Assembly: GCF_000023945.1 (NCBI RefSeq)
Contig: NC_013158.1
Location: 2,604,001-2,668,000, forward strand
Direction of reading: 5' to 3'
From: Halorhabdus utahensis DSM 12940
Lineage (GTDB): Archaea; Halobacteriota; Halobacteria; Halobacteriales; Haloarculaceae
DNA length: 64,000 nucleotides
How positions within the stretch are numbered: position 1 is the stretch's first letter; the number at the start of each line of letters is the position of its first letter. Both the position numbers and the translations under genes were made by a program. Positions 36,111-45,796 of this stretch are shown here, piece by piece. The notes beneath the pieces are model-generated. The model did no database searches and had not been told where the DNA came from. It worked only from the letters and a program-made list of their open reading frames with translations.

Positions 36111-37121
36111 TCACGCGATCCGCTCGCGAGCGGCCGCCACCAGTAGCGGGAACGTGATCGTCGCGTCGGCGTACACCGACGTGTTCCGGGCGGCCTTCTC
36201 CAACTTGCCCCACGATCGCGCTTCGTCCAGCGTGGCTCCGGAGAGCCCGCCAGTCTGCGGTGGGTCCATCGTCAACTGGACGCCGTAGTCGTAGGCGTCC
36301 GGGCTGACCAGCATCGTCTGGAGGACGTAGTTTTTCGGGACGCCGCCGCCGACCACCAGCGCGCCTGCCTGCTCCGCCTCGTAGGCGATGTCGGAAATCC
36401 CGGTCATGTCCGCCAGCGCGTCGAGCGTGAAGTCGGTCGTCTGGCTGTACATCCAGGCCTGTAGTCCCAGCACGGAATCCTGGACGGCGGGGCAGTAGAT
36501 CGGCACGTCGTGCTCGTAGGCCGCGGCGGCGATGCCGGGCCCCTCCTCGACGTCCTCGCGCTCGTTGACCGCGGCGTTCGCCCGGCCGAGTTCCTCGGTC
36601 AGCCGCTGGATCGAGACGGCGCCCTCTTCCTCCAGCGTCGGGAACACTTCCGTACGGAGGTGCTCTTCGAAGGTCGTGAAGAACTCCTGGGGAAGATAGA
36701 CGTTGTAGATGCGATCGACGCCCTCGTCGCGCAACTGCTCGTCGTGTTCACGGGGCGTCCGATCCTCGGCGACGGCCTCGCCGTGGTGGTGCTTGCCGCC
36801 GATGGCCTCGATGGTGTCGTGGGTGAGATTCGCGCCCGTCGTCACCAGCGCGTCGACGTGGCCGTCCCGGATCAGGTCGGCGACGATCCGGCGCATCCCG
36901 GCGGGTACCATCGCGCCAGCCAGTCCGAGGAAGTTCGTCACCTCGTCGTCGAGCATCTCGCTGTAGATGTCGACGGCCTCGTGGAGCGTACTCGCGCCGA
37001 AGCCCCCGTTGCCGTACTCGTCGGCGAGTTCGTCGACGGTCATGCCGGCTCGCACCTCGGCGTGGCCGATCGGATCGTGATGGAACGTCTCCCGGTGATC
37101 GTCCGCGTGGTCGTCAGTCAT
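36111..37121 (-). CDS. dys: Deoxyhypusine synthase
   Basis: A 336-residue enzyme that transfers the aminobutyl group (from spermidine, or agmatine-type substrates in haloarchaea) to one Lys of aIF5A. It has an NAD-binding FLGLAGAMVPAGMRR, VTTGANLTHDT, and the active-site GGGVPKNY with its Lys. The His/Asp-rich N-terminus (DDHADDHRETFHHD) is a halophilic extension. The target aIF5A gene and an agmatinase-family gene are 5 kb away in the window. Confidence 0.95.
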   Translation of the reverse strand: MTDDHADDHRETFHHDPIGHAEVRAGMTVDELADEYGNGGFGASTLHEAVDIYSEMLDDEVTNFLGLAGAMVPAGMRRIVADLIRDGHVDALVTTGANLTHDTIEAIGGKHHHGEAVAEDRTPREHDEQLRDEGVDRIYNVYLPQEFFTTFEEHLRTEVFPTLEEEGAVSIQRLTEELGRANAAVNEREDVEEGPGIAAAAYEHDVPIYCPAVQDSVLGLQAWMYSQTTDFTLDALADMTGISDIAYEAEQAGALVVGGGVPKNYVLQTMLVSPDAYDYGVQLTMDPPQTGGLSGATLDEARSWGKLEKAARNTSVYADATITFPLLVAAARERIA

Positions 37122-37187
37122 GCTCGACTCTCGGCGGGCGAGGCGCTTGAAGCGTACGATCGCGCCCTGAGTCAGAAGCGGCCCCCT

Positions 37188-37772
37188 CTACTCGGGCTGG
37201 CTTCGAACCAGCCCCGCGCCACAACAGTCCGAGCGGTACGCCTCGTACTCGCGAACGAACGCACAATCGCGATATCGCCGGGCGACTTCCGTGCCACAAT
37301 CGCCACACCGGAACAGCCACTCTGGGGTGGCGAACGCTCGACAGCGAACGTCCGTCTCGACTTCCTGAGCCCGGCGCTTGAATGCCGCGCCGTGGCCAGT
37401 GGCCCCATCGCGCTGGAACTGCTCGATGTGGAGGAGTTCGTGCCGGAGCGTCGACCCCCACTCTGCCTGCGAAAATGCTTCGAAAGCGCCCCAGGAAAGC
37501 GAGACCGTACAGGGAAGCGGTCGACCGTCGCTGTCCGGGACGCGCTCCCAGTCGATCGGCTCGCCGACCGTCGTGTCCGGCACTTCTGGTCGTTTGACCG
37601 CTGCCGCCCGCCGGCGCGCTCGCGTCGAAACCTCCCATTCGACGAGGTCGAACCGGACATCGAGCAGCCACTCGCGACGGGCCTCGCGAGCGTACGTTCG
37701 CGACCAGGCGACCAGCTCGTCTTGCTCGGTGATTTCCTCAAACGCCGGCACCGCCGACTCTTCGACGGCCAT
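37188..37772 (-). CDS. SprT/Spartan-like metalloprotease domain protein
   Basis: A 194-residue protein with the zinc-protease motif HELLHIEQ (about residue 110) and a third ligand in GHGAAFKRR. The C-terminal zinc ribbon has CGDCG and a CC pair (CCGAG). SprT-like proteases degrade DNA-protein crosslinks in eukaryotes; the archaeal role is inferred. Its start lies 3 nt after the Nif3-like gene's stop, so they are cotranscribed. Confidence 0.85.
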   Translation of the reverse strand: MAVEESAVPAFEEITEQDELVAWSRTYAREARREWLLDVRFDLVEWEVSTRARRRAAAVKRPEVPDTTVGEPIDWERVPDSDGRPLPCTVSLSWGAFEAFSQAEWGSTLRHELLHIEQFQRDGATGHGAAFKRRAQEVETDVRCRAFATPEWLFRCGDCGTEVARRYRDCAFVREYEAYRSDCCGAGLVRSQPE

Positions 37773-37775
37773 CGA

Positions 37776-38543
37776 TCACAGGCTGGTCGGATGCTCGACG
37801 AACGTCGTCTCCAGATCCCATTCCTCGGCGAGGCCCGCCAGCGCGCGCACGCCGAAGGTTTCGGTCGCGTAGTGACCCGCCAGGAAGACGTGGATGCCGT
37901 GCTCGCGCGCCCGGTGGTAGACCTGCTGTTTGCCCTCGCCGGTCACCAGCGCGTCGACGTCCTTCGCCGCTGCCTCGTCGATCCAGTCCGTCCCGCTGCC
38001 GGTCACGACTGCCACGTCCCGTATTTCGTCGGGGCCGAAATCCAGCACCTGCACGCTTTCACCGCCGGTGTCGAGTTCGCTCGACAGTAGCTCGCGGAGC
38101 TCTCCCACCGTAAACGGCTCCCGTGCCCGGCCGCGCTGGCCGATGTACTCGCCGTCGATCTCGCCGAAGGGGGCTCGATTCCCCAGGTCGAGGACGTCGG
38201 CGAGCCCGGCGGCGTTACCGAGATCCTGGTGGCCGTCTAGCGGGAGGTGGACGGCATACAGGGCCATGTCGGCGTCGAGGAGCCGCTCGATGCGACGGTA
38301 CCGCAGGTCGGTCACCCGGCCGTCGCCACCCCACAGCAGCCCGTGGTGGACGACCAGCAGATCAGCGCCCGCCTCGGCTGCCCCCTCGATCGTCTCGACG
38401 GCCGCGTCGACGGCGAACGCGACCCGCTCGACGTCCCGTTCTTCGGGTCCCACCTGGAGGCCGTTCTCGCTGGCGTCGATCCCGGCGTAGGCGGCGACGT
38501 CGAGTCGGTCGTCGAAGCGCGAACACAGTTCTTGACAGTCCAT
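37776..38543 (-). CDS. Nif3-like dinuclear metal centre protein (DUF34)
   Basis: A 255-residue protein. Two-metal ligands are seen in VVHHGLLWGG (residues 62-71), the VHLPLDGH stretch near 100, and the C-terminal HIHVFLAGHYATE-type segment (HVFLAGHYATETFG). The family may act as a metal-dependent hydrolase (GTP cyclohydrolase I type 2 or chaperone claims exist). Start ATG at 38543 gives the normal N-terminus MDCQELCSRFDD. First gene of a pair with the SprT-like protein. Confidence 0.88.
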   Translation of the reverse strand: MDCQELCSRFDDRLDVAAYAGIDASENGLQVGPEERDVERVAFAVDAAVETIEGAAEAGADLLVVHHGLLWGGDGRVTDLRYRRIERLLDADMALYAVHLPLDGHQDLGNAAGLADVLDLGNRAPFGEIDGEYIGQRGRAREPFTVGELRELLSSELDTGGESVQVLDFGPDEIRDVAVVTGSGTDWIDEAAAKDVDALVTGEGKQQVYHRAREHGIHVFLAGHYATETFGVRALAGLAEEWDLETTFVEHPTSL

Positions 38544-38713
38544 ACGTCGGCTTCGACGGGCCCGGCCGTAGTGATTGTGGTCGACTCGCCGAGGATCGGG
38601 CGACTTGCGACAGTGGCGTTCGGCTCCGCTCCAGCTCGCTTCGCGGCTAGTCGGTGGGACAGCGGGCACTCGCCACCATAAAATCTATCACTGATGGATA
38701 AGATATCGAGACG

Positions 38714-39820
38714 ATGCCCTCCCGCCGTTCGTACCTTGCAGGCCTGGGCGCAGCCGCCATTTCGGTCGCGGGATGTGCCTCGCTTCCGTTCGTCTCGCCG
38801 GTCAGCGGACGCTGGCGAGCCATGCTCGGGTCCGAATCCACGGCGCTGAACGCACCGTTGGCTGTCGGTAACGGGGCGATTTATGCCACCGACGACGACG
38901 GCACCCTATGGGCAATCGACGCCGAGAATGGCGATGTCCGCTGGGCCGAGCGAATCGTTGATCCCGGCAGCCACGTTTCCACTGGCCCGGGTGCCGGTCC
39001 GGGTCTCGTCTGTGCGGGTCGGCCACCTGTCGCGTTCGCACCCGACGGCCAGCGGCTGTGGTCCGCGCCGACGGACGCGCTGGCGGAGTCGTTGCACGCG
39101 GCCCAGCCGGTCGTCGGTCCGGACGCGGTGTTCGTGCGAACGAGCGGCGGAATTACTGCTGCATTCGATCGGTCTGACGGCAACCAACGCTTTCGTGTCG
39201 ACCTTGGTGCAGACGAATTCGGTGTCCTGGCAGCGGCGGATGGTCGCGTGTTCACGGATGTGGACGACTCGCTGGTCGCGCTCGATGCGGGCGACGGCGA
39301 CCGTCTGTGGGAGCAAGCGGTGAATGCCCCCGATGGTCTTGCTGTCACGGACGAGTTGATTCTCGTCGCTGACTCGCAGGACGGTATCCGAGCGTTCGAC
39401 GTCGCGAGTGGCGAGCAGCGGTGGCAGTACGATCTTCCGGAGGCGAACGCGGTGGCTGTGGCGGATGAAAGGGCCGTTGCGGTGGGCGGTTCTCCTGCCG
39501 GTGGTGGATCGTCCGGGCCGACATCCAGCGATGTTTCCGGACCGCTCGTGGCTCTCGACATCGAGTCCGGGGACAAAGAGTGGCAGGTCACGCTCGACCG
39601 CTTCGCCTGGTTCCCGCCGGCCATCGGATCGGATCGGGTGTACGTCTCGCGGGTGGCCGGCGGGGTCGTGGCGTACTCGACGTCGGGAGAACACGTCTGG
39701 ACGCACGAGTTCGGCGAGGACACCAAACCCACTACTGGCCCGGTGATCCACGACGGACGGCTCTACGTCGGAGTGGAGGATAGCAGTGAGGAGTACGTGG
39801 CTGCGCTGGCGGTAGCGTAA
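38714..39820 (+). CDS. PQQ-like beta-propeller lipoprotein
   Basis: A 368-residue exported protein. A Tat signal (RRSYLAGLGAAAISVAGC) ends in a lipobox Cys at about residue 19. Seven-blade propeller repeats follow, each with an ALDxxxGxxxW-like ending: AIDAENGDVRWAE, ALDAGDGDRLWEQ, AFDVASGEQRWQY and ALDIESGDKEWQV. PQQ-like domains often act as protein or ligand-binding scaffolds (BamB-like). No dehydrogenase residues are visible, so a binding role is more probable. Confidence 0.85.
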   Translation: MPSRRSYLAGLGAAAISVAGCASLPFVSPVSGRWRAMLGSESTALNAPLAVGNGAIYATDDDGTLWAIDAENGDVRWAERIVDPGSHVSTGPGAGPGLVCAGRPPVAFAPDGQRLWSAPTDALAESLHAAQPVVGPDAVFVRTSGGITAAFDRSDGNQRFRVDLGADEFGVLAAADGRVFTDVDDSLVALDAGDGDRLWEQAVNAPDGLAVTDELILVADSQDGIRAFDVASGEQRWQYDLPEANAVAVADERAVAVGGSPAGGGSSGPTSSDVSGPLVALDIESGDKEWQVTLDRFAWFPPAIGSDRVYVSRVAGGVVAYSTSGEHVWTHEFGEDTKPTTGPVIHDGRLYVGVEDSSEEYVAALAVA

Positions 39821-39905
39821 CTCGGTGACGACATCGAGTCGCTCGTCGAAGCGGGAACATTTCCAGTGGCAAAAATACTTACAACGCTATAATTTACATT
39901 TTCGC

Positions 39906-40277
39906 ATGAAAAGAAGGTCGCTAATCTGTGGGATTGCAATGGGATTCGGGGGCTGTGTCTCTCTCGGAACGGAGGAGGAAAATCCCACATTAGACTCGGA
40001 AATTGCGGTTTTCAATGAATTAGATGAGACGCTTTCCGTTGCAATCAACGCCTTTTCGAATGATGAGCGGATTCTACATAGAACGATCGAAATACAAACA
40101 GGGAAGGGAAATGAAACGACCTCGATTACTGAAGTTCCGTCCCAGGTCTCGATTGAATCTCAGCAGATCTCGGAACGTACTATCGATATAGACGTGAAGG
40201 ACTCGTGTACACGAGTAGATATTGGCATCTGGGTCCGGGGAGGCTGGATTGAACACGACATAACCTGTCTATCATGA
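39906..40277 (+). CDS. Small lipoprotein, function unknown
   Basis: A 123-residue protein with a KRRSLICGIAMGFGGC N-terminus, which looks like a Tat lipoprotein signal with Cys near residue 17. The mature part is a predicted beta-sandwich, ending with VRGGWIEHDITC. Its DNA is visibly richer in A+T than the neighbouring genes, suggesting recent acquisition. The start at 39906 (not 39825) is chosen because the signal begins there and a TATA-like AATTTAC lies upstream. Confidence 0.65.
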   Translation: MKRRSLICGIAMGFGGCVSLGTEEENPTLDSEIAVFNELDETLSVAINAFSNDERILHRTIEIQTGKGNETTSITEVPSQVSIESQQISERTIDIDVKDSCTRVDIGIWVRGGWIEHDITCLS

Positions 40278-40346
40278 AAGATATCGTCTCTTCTAGCTTG
40301 TATTCTAAGGACTATCGTTCGAGCGGCGCAGAGAGATCCGATTTTG

Positions 40347-41099
40347 TCAGTCTTCCGGGCGACGGAGCTGACTCCCGTCGCGGTCGATCACACCGCGATC
40401 AACCAGCGCGTCGATGATCGCCTCGGTTTCGCGGCGCTCGATCTCGTAGGCACTGCCGGCGATCGTCGTGATCTCCTCAATTTCGAGCGGGAAGTCCCGG
40501 TTCTGGAGCAGTCGGACGACGCGGTTGTACGACGACCGGTCGAAGTCCTGAGCGGGCGTCTCCTCAGTAGCGTCCCCAGTATCTGCAGCGTCTTCGTCAT
40601 CTGTATCGTCGCTCTCTACCGTATCGGCCGTGTCGGCGTCTCCGCCTTTGCTGTCATCAGCGTCCGGCGTCTCCTCTCGCTGATCCTCGTTGCTCAAGAC
40701 GTCACCTGCTGTCGGCTCGTCGTCTTCAGGTGTCCCCTCCACCTCGATGAGCGACGGCTCGTCGTCGTGGCCGAAGCCTTCGATCAGCGAGCTATCCGCT
40801 GGACGGTCATCAGTCGACTCGATTGCTTCCGTTGGTTGCTCAATATCCTCGGCGGCGTCGGCGCTCTCGGACGTGACGGCATCCGGGCTGTTCCCCGCGA
40901 GCGTCGTCTGGTCAGGGTCCGTCGCCGCCGCGGCCACGCTGTCGACGATCGTCGAGAGTTTGCGCCGACACTCCGGGCACAGGACAACTGTCTGCTGGTT
41001 TTCGACAGATGGGCGCAGATCGCGGGGCACGACGGGGTACTCTTCGAGCGGTGCGTCGACCGCGACGCCACAGAAGTAACACGACGCCAGTCGATCCAT
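40347..41099 (-). CDS. Zinc-ribbon protein with acidic linker and C-terminal winged helix
   Basis: About 250 residues. The N-terminal zinc site uses CYFCG and CPECRRK (residues 7-45). The middle (70-180) is Asp/Glu/Thr/Ser-rich and probably disordered. The last 65 residues (FDRSSYNRVVRLLQNRDFP onward) look like a winged-helix domain, so a DNA-binding role is possible. I do not recognise a characterised homologue. Start at 41099 (MDRLASCYFCG) fits; the open frame upstream crosses the promoter region. Confidence 0.72.
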   Translation of the reverse strand: MDRLASCYFCGVAVDAPLEEYPVVPRDLRPSVENQQTVVLCPECRRKLSTIVDSVAAAATDPDQTTLAGNSPDAVTSESADAAEDIEQPTEAIESTDDRPADSSLIEGFGHDDEPSLIEVEGTPEDDEPTAGDVLSNEDQREETPDADDSKGGDADTADTVESDDTDDEDAADTGDATEETPAQDFDRSSYNRVVRLLQNRDFPLEIEEITTIAGSAYEIERRETEAIIDALVDRGVIDRDGSQLRRPED

Positions 41100-41158
41100 G
41101 TGACCTACTCGCGGCCGTGGTGGCAAAAAGCTACGCAGTTTTGACGCTGGTCGAGCAC

Positions 41159-41983
41159 TCACTCACTGTCGCTCGCCGTTGCGTGCTCGTAGACGAACGA
41201 TCGTAGGAGCTTCGCCGCCAGCGTCGCGGTCTGGCCGTCGTCGCGGTCGTTCACCTCGACCACGTCGAAGGCCTCGGCGTGCGGGGCGACCGACCGAACC
41301 ACGTCGTGGATCTCCCGTGGCGTCAGTCCGAAGGGCTCCATCGTCCCGGTGCCGGGTGCGAACCCGGGATCGGCGGCGTCGACGTCGACGCTGAGATAGA
41401 TCGATTCGTCCGCGAAATCGGGTGTCCACGCGCTCACTTCCCCCGGCGGGACGACCGTCACGTCGGCTTCGTCGGCGCGCTCCCACTCGGCTTCGCTGCC
41501 GGCTCGTGCCCCGAGGATCACCGCGCGATCGGCAACCTCCAGGGCGTGACGGGTGACCGTCGAGTGACTCAACGGGTTGCCGGCGTAGCCCTCCCGGAGA
41601 TCCAGATGGGCGTCGAGACAGACGAAGACGTCCGGTTCGACGCTCCGGACGCCCGCGACGGAGACGGTGTGCTCGCCGCCGATCAGCAGGGGCACGATGC
41701 CGTCGGCCCGCAGGTCGTCGAGTTCGCCTTCCAGAAAGGTGAGATACTCGGCAGCGTCGTCGATCGCCCCGGCGGCCCCGACGTCGCCGTGATCGCTGAC
41801 GGCGCAGTCGGTGAAGTGACTGTCAGTGTGGTGGTCGTAGTCCTCGAAGGTGGCCGCGAGTTCCCGGACGCGAGCGGGGCCAAACCGGGTACCGGGCCGG
41901 AACGTCGTCGAGACGTCCAGTGGCGCACCGACGACCGCATAGTCGGCACGCTTCCGGTCGACACTCGCGCCGGGGAAGGCCAT
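41159..41983 (-). CDS. speB: Agmatinase/arginase (ureohydrolase) family protein
   Basis: A 274-residue ureohydrolase with the two-manganese motifs GGEHTVS, DAHLDLRE and SVDVDAADPGFAPGTG. Members convert agmatine to putrescine and urea. It directly follows aIF5A with no spacer. In Haloferax an agmatinase-like protein is, as I recall, needed to make deoxyhypusine from agmatine on aIF5A, which would explain this pairing. Polyamine synthesis as the main role is less likely. Confidence 0.9.
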   Translation of the reverse strand: MAFPGASVDRKRADYAVVGAPLDVSTTFRPGTRFGPARVRELAATFEDYDHHTDSHFTDCAVSDHGDVGAAGAIDDAAEYLTFLEGELDDLRADGIVPLLIGGEHTVSVAGVRSVEPDVFVCLDAHLDLREGYAGNPLSHSTVTRHALEVADRAVILGARAGSEAEWERADEADVTVVPPGEVSAWTPDFADESIYLSVDVDAADPGFAPGTGTMEPFGLTPREIHDVVRSVAPHAEAFDVVEVNDRDDGQTATLAAKLLRSFVYEHATASDSE

Positions 41984-42358
41984 CTATACGATCTTTCGCT
42001 GCTCTTCGAGTTCGAGGTACTCGATCTCGTCGTCGGGCGAGAGACTCTCGTCTTCGGGGACGCGCATCGTGAACGTCTCGTAGGTTTCCAGATCCATGAC
42101 CTGGGCGTCGTTGCCCGAGACCGAGACGACCTGGCCCTGTTTGCGCTCGATGATCGGGACCCATATCTTCGCGTCGACCGGCTGGGAGAGGCTGCGCTTT
42201 TTCCCGTCGAAGACGCCCTTGCCGTCGATGCGGGCCTTCGCACTCCCGTGCTTACCGGGTTTGGCCGTGCTGTAAGCGGTGATCTTACACGGCTCGTCGT
42301 CCATCATCACGTAACTCCCCTCGTCGAGTTCCCGAACCTCGGTCTGCTGTTTTGCCAT
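41984..42358 (-). CDS. eif5A: Translation initiation factor 5A (hypusinated)
   Basis: A 124-residue aIF5A, which helps ribosomes through difficult peptide bonds. The modified Lys should be residue 36, in [10 protein letters not shown]. An SH3-like domain is followed by an OB-fold ([18 protein letters not shown]). Stop codon of this gene is directly followed by the start of the agmatinase-family gene, so they form one operon. Full length for an archaeal protein. Confidence 0.96.
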   Translation of the reverse strand: MAKQQTEVRELDEGSYVMMDDEPCKITAYSTAKPGKHGSAKARIDGKGVFDGKKRSLSQPVDAKIWVPIIERKQGQVVSVSGNDAQVMDLETYETFTMRVPEDESLSPDDEIEYLELEEQRKIV

Positions 42359-42433
42359 GTGGCGGGATTATCCGGGGACGAGTATAAACGGTTTGGAACG
42401 CGTCGGGGTGCGTTTCGGTCGGTTTCGATCGAG

Positions 42434-44185
42434 TCACGTCCAGCGATCTTCCTCGGCCACTTTCGTGTCTTCCTCCTCGATTGGCCCGTCGGCCCCGATC
42501 GGTGGTGACTCTGTCCCTTCATTCGACTCTCGCTGTCGCATCTTCTGGCGGGTGAACTGCGGCGTCGCCCGGATCGACCGGCGCTTGCGGAACGACCGAT
42601 AGAGCGCAAACAGCGACACCGTCGTCACGAGCGCGGCGAGCAGCGTTGCCCGGACCGTCGAGAGCGAGTACAGCACCGACGTCGAGACGAGCCCGCCGGC
42701 CGCGATCATCCCCAGGATCAGCCGAGTCGCCAGAATATCCAGGAGATCGTCCGAGTCCTCGATATCCGCCCGGACGTAGAAGTCGTCGCGCTCGATCCGA
42801 TCGAGCGTGGTCTCGAGCTTCGGTGGCACCCTGACGGCTGACCGACCGGCGTCCCGAACCTCGGTGACGCGATCGGAGACGAACTGTCGGGCGCTCTCTT
42901 CGAGGTACCCCTCCTCGCGCAGGAAGTCAGTCGCGACCGAGATGAAGTCGAAGTCGGGGTCAAGCGTGACGGCGACCCCCTCGACGACAGTTGCGACTCG
43001 GAGGACGAGCGCCAGGTTCTCCGGCAGTCGGAGCGGGAACTCGTAGATCGTGTCCTCGACGCTTTGGATGATCTGCTGGACGCGGTACTGTTCGATCTGC
43101 TCGCCGCGGGCGTCCGCGATGGCGAGTTCCATCACGTCGGCCATGACCTGGCGGTCGACCTCCGGGGAGAGCGTCCCCATCTCGATGAGGGCATCGAGGA
43201 TGGCATCGATGTCCTGCTCGGCGACGGCCATGTAGAAGTCGATGATCCGGTCCTGGAGGAACGAATCGACTCTGGCGCTCATCCCGAAGTCATAGAACAC
43301 GAGCGTCCCGTCGTCCTGGACCGCAAGGTTCCCCGGGTGGGGGTCGGCGTGGTAGACGCCGTCCTCGACGATCATCTGGAAGTACGCGCGTTCGAGCGTC
43401 TCCGCGAGTCGCGTCCGGTCGATTCCCTTCTCGTCGAGCTCCGCGACGTCGTTGATCTTCGTCCCCTCGACGTACTCCATCGTGAGCACGCGCTCGGTCG
43501 AATGGGACTCGACGACTGGCGGGATTCGGATCGCATCGTCCCCAGCGAAGTTCTCACGGATCTCCGTCAACATCCGTGCTTCGCGTTTGTAGTCCATCTC
43601 CTGGCGGATGGTCTGGTCGAATTCGTCGGCCAGCGTCTCCAAGGAGAACGAGCGGGCGTCATCAACGAAGTACAGCAGGACCGGGAGGATCCACCGCAGC
43701 ACCCGCAGGTCGGCTTGGACCAGGTCCTCGACACCCGGGCGTCGAACTTTCACGGCGACGGGGTCACCGTCGATCTCGGCGTAGTAGACCTGTCCCAGGC
43801 TCGCCCCGCTGATCGCTTCTACGTCGAAGTCGCTGAAGCGTTCATCGACAGGCCCGAGTTCGGCTTCGAGGACCACTCGTGCGTCGTCCCAGTCGGCCGG
43901 CGGGACACGGTCCTGGAGTTTCGAAAACTCGGTGACGTACTCCGGCGGGAGGATATCCGGCCGGGTCGAGAGCATCTGTCCGAGTTTGATGAATGTGGGG
44001 CCGAGCGTCAACAGCGACCCCAGCAGCGTCTCGGCTCGTTCGTGGCGCTGGGCCGACGACACGGACCGGCTCGACCCGAACAGGAGGAACCGGCGGCGGT
44101 CGCGGGCGTACGTCAGCGCCAGCGGGAGGAACTCGACGAGGACGGTGAGAAACCGTCGGTAAGAGCGAAGGGACACCGACTCCAC
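42434..44185 (-). CDS. UbiB/ABC1/AarF-family atypical kinase
   Basis: A 583-residue protein. The family's N-terminal KxGQ motif reads FIKLGQMLSTRPDILPPEY (about residues 66-84), then the alanine-rich loop SGASLGQVYYA replaces the usual P-loop, followed by VAVKVRRPG and the DPHPGN catalytic/metal motif (HADPHPGNLAV). Two C-terminal transmembrane helices (about 510-555) anchor it in the membrane. Such proteins assist quinone or isoprenoid lipid metabolism. A small heat-shock protein gene lies 7 nt upstream. Confidence 0.9.
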   Translation of the reverse strand: MESVSLRSYRRFLTVLVEFLPLALTYARDRRRFLLFGSSRSVSSAQRHERAETLLGSLLTLGPTFIKLGQMLSTRPDILPPEYVTEFSKLQDRVPPADWDDARVVLEAELGPVDERFSDFDVEAISGASLGQVYYAEIDGDPVAVKVRRPGVEDLVQADLRVLRWILPVLLYFVDDARSFSLETLADEFDQTIRQEMDYKREARMLTEIRENFAGDDAIRIPPVVESHSTERVLTMEYVEGTKINDVAELDEKGIDRTRLAETLERAYFQMIVEDGVYHADPHPGNLAVQDDGTLVFYDFGMSARVDSFLQDRIIDFYMAVAEQDIDAILDALIEMGTLSPEVDRQVMADVMELAIADARGEQIEQYRVQQIIQSVEDTIYEFPLRLPENLALVLRVATVVEGVAVTLDPDFDFISVATDFLREEGYLEESARQFVSDRVTEVRDAGRSAVRVPPKLETTLDRIERDDFYVRADIEDSDDLLDILATRLILGMIAAGGLVSTSVLYSLSTVRATLLAALVTTVSLFALYRSFRKRRSIRATPQFTRQKMRQRESNEGTESPPIGADGPIEEEDTKVAEEDRWT

Positions 44186-44192
44186 ACCCGCC

Positions 44193-44549
44193 TCAGGCGT
44201 CCTCGATCGGAATTGACTCGGTTGCGGTCTCGGTCATCTTCGGGAGGGTCAGCTCGAGGACGCCCCGATCGACTGTCCCCGAGATACCGTCGGCCTCGAC
44301 ATCCGGCGGTAGTGGGAGTTCCACGTCGAGGAACAGCGACCGCTCCTCCGAGACGTACTCGAAGTCGGTCGGGACGTCTTTTGCTCGCCGTGCTTCGATG
44401 TCGAGACGGTTGCCCTCGGTGCGTGCGTCGACCGTTTCGCCGGTCGCTCCGGGCACGTCGATCACCAGCAAGTAGGCTGACTCCGACTCAAGCAGGTCGG
44501 CGAAGACGGCGTCAGGGAGGTCGGAAAGTGCGTCGCGGAGTGCTGACAT
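44193..44549 (-). CDS. Small heat-shock protein-like (Hsp20/alpha-crystallin)
   Basis: A 118-residue alpha-crystallin protein, shorter than usual at the N-terminus. Marks are YLLVIDVPGATGETV, the LFLDVELPLPPDV strand and the GTVDRGVLELTLP ending. The start at 44549 (MSALRDAL) is chosen; the open frame upstream overlaps the divergent HEAT-repeat promoter. It is 7 nt before the UbiB-like gene and probably cotranscribed. Confidence 0.83.
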   Translation of the reverse strand: MSALRDALSDLPDAVFADLLESESAYLLVIDVPGATGETVDARTEGNRLDIEARRAKDVPTDFEYVSEERSLFLDVELPLPPDVEADGISGTVDRGVLELTLPKMTETATESIPIEDA

Positions 44550-44662
44550 ACACGTCCCTTTGGTCGGTAGGGCCAAAAACACGGTGGTCCGCCCAGCCTC
44601 GTCCAGCCGGTCAAATGATATCACAAAGGTTAGAAGTCCTCGCTCGCTACGTCGGGGCAGTT

Positions 44663-45574
44663 ATGACAGCCGACGCTACGGCGGACGTCGAGGCCCTCGT
44701 CGAGCGCGCCGAGGAGGACCCGAGGTCCGTGACGGCCGAGGACATCCGTCCGTTCCTGGAAGTCGACGAGGATATCGTCCGCAAGCGGGCCCTGGACGTC
44801 TGCCAGGCGGTCGCCTACGTCGACTCCGACCGGGTCTCGCCGCTGATCCCCGATATCCTCACGTTCGTCGAGGACGACTTCCTCGCGGTCAAACACTCGG
44901 CACTCGGTGCCATTGGCCACCTCGTCCCGGACGAACCGGACGCCGTCGCCGAGGGGGTCGAGACGCTCACTCAGCAACTCACCGGGGAGACGCCGTTGAC
45001 ACGCTTTCTCGCGGCGAAATCCGTGGCGTTGCTCGCCTTCGAGCGCCCCGTAGTCCTGACAGACCACGTCGACGCACTCGTTGCGACCCTGGGTCAGGAG
45101 GGGCCAACACTTCCGGAGTCCGAACGGACGACGTTCGCGGACCCGGACGATCCTGTCCGCGAGGAGGTCGGCAAGAACGTCGCCCAGAACGAGAACGCCC
45201 GGGAACTCGCCGCCAAAGCGCTCGTCGCCGTCGCCGAAACCGATCCCGAGGCGATCGCCCCCCACCTCGAGGCGCTTCGGCCGTACGTTGACGATCAAAA
45301 CACGATCGTTTCCGGTCCCATCCTCGAGGTCGTCTCGAGGCTGGCAGCCGACGACTACGCCATCCCCGATGGGATCGCCGAGCGCGTCGAGGCAACGCTC
45401 CCTGACGGCTCGACTGAACTTCGGGCGCGATCACTTCGAGCCCTCGGGTATCTCAGCGCGACTGACGCAGTCGACACCGTTTGGACGGTCGCCGAAGAGG
45501 CCGAGGACGAGGAACTCGCCGCGTTCGCCGCGGACACCGCCGAGTGGCTCGAGTCGGCCGACGACGCGCCCTGA
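44663..45574 (+). CDS. HEAT-repeat protein
   Basis: About 303 residues made of helical HEAT-like repeats, for example AVKHSALGAIGHLV, RFLAAKSVALLAF, ARELAAKALVAVAE and ELRARSLRALGYLS. HEAT proteins bind other proteins; haloarchaeal forms are often of unknown partner. Start ATG at 44663 is the first after the divergent promoter; a far longer frame beginning at 43064 is antisense to the UbiB-like gene and spurious. Confidence 0.82.
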   Translation: MTADATADVEALVERAEEDPRSVTAEDIRPFLEVDEDIVRKRALDVCQAVAYVDSDRVSPLIPDILTFVEDDFLAVKHSALGAIGHLVPDEPDAVAEGVETLTQQLTGETPLTRFLAAKSVALLAFERPVVLTDHVDALVATLGQEGPTLPESERTTFADPDDPVREEVGKNVAQNENARELAAKALVAVAETDPEAIAPHLEALRPYVDDQNTIVSGPILEVVSRLAADDYAIPDGIAERVEATLPDGSTELRARSLRALGYLSATDAVDTVWTVAEEAEDEELAAFAADTAEWLESADDAP

Positions 45575-45796
45575 CTGTTGTCTGCGCCCGTCCGGTCCGA
45601 AACAGATTCCTCTAGATCGAAAGCCATGATGTATATTTTATATGTATGGCCGGCCAGCGATCGATCGAGCGTTTCGGCGTCTCTGCCGACGTATTTATGG
45701 TAAGGTATACGACAAATAGGTGCATAAAGAAAATCCCCCTTGACATAGTTAGATAACAATATTTATTATGGTGGGCTATCGATTTCTCCCCGGACA

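Noticed and set aside
43064-44662. Very long plus-strand open frame running into the HEAT-repeat gene
   Set aside because: It is antisense to the UbiB-like kinase, whose motifs are clear; only the part from 44663 is coding.
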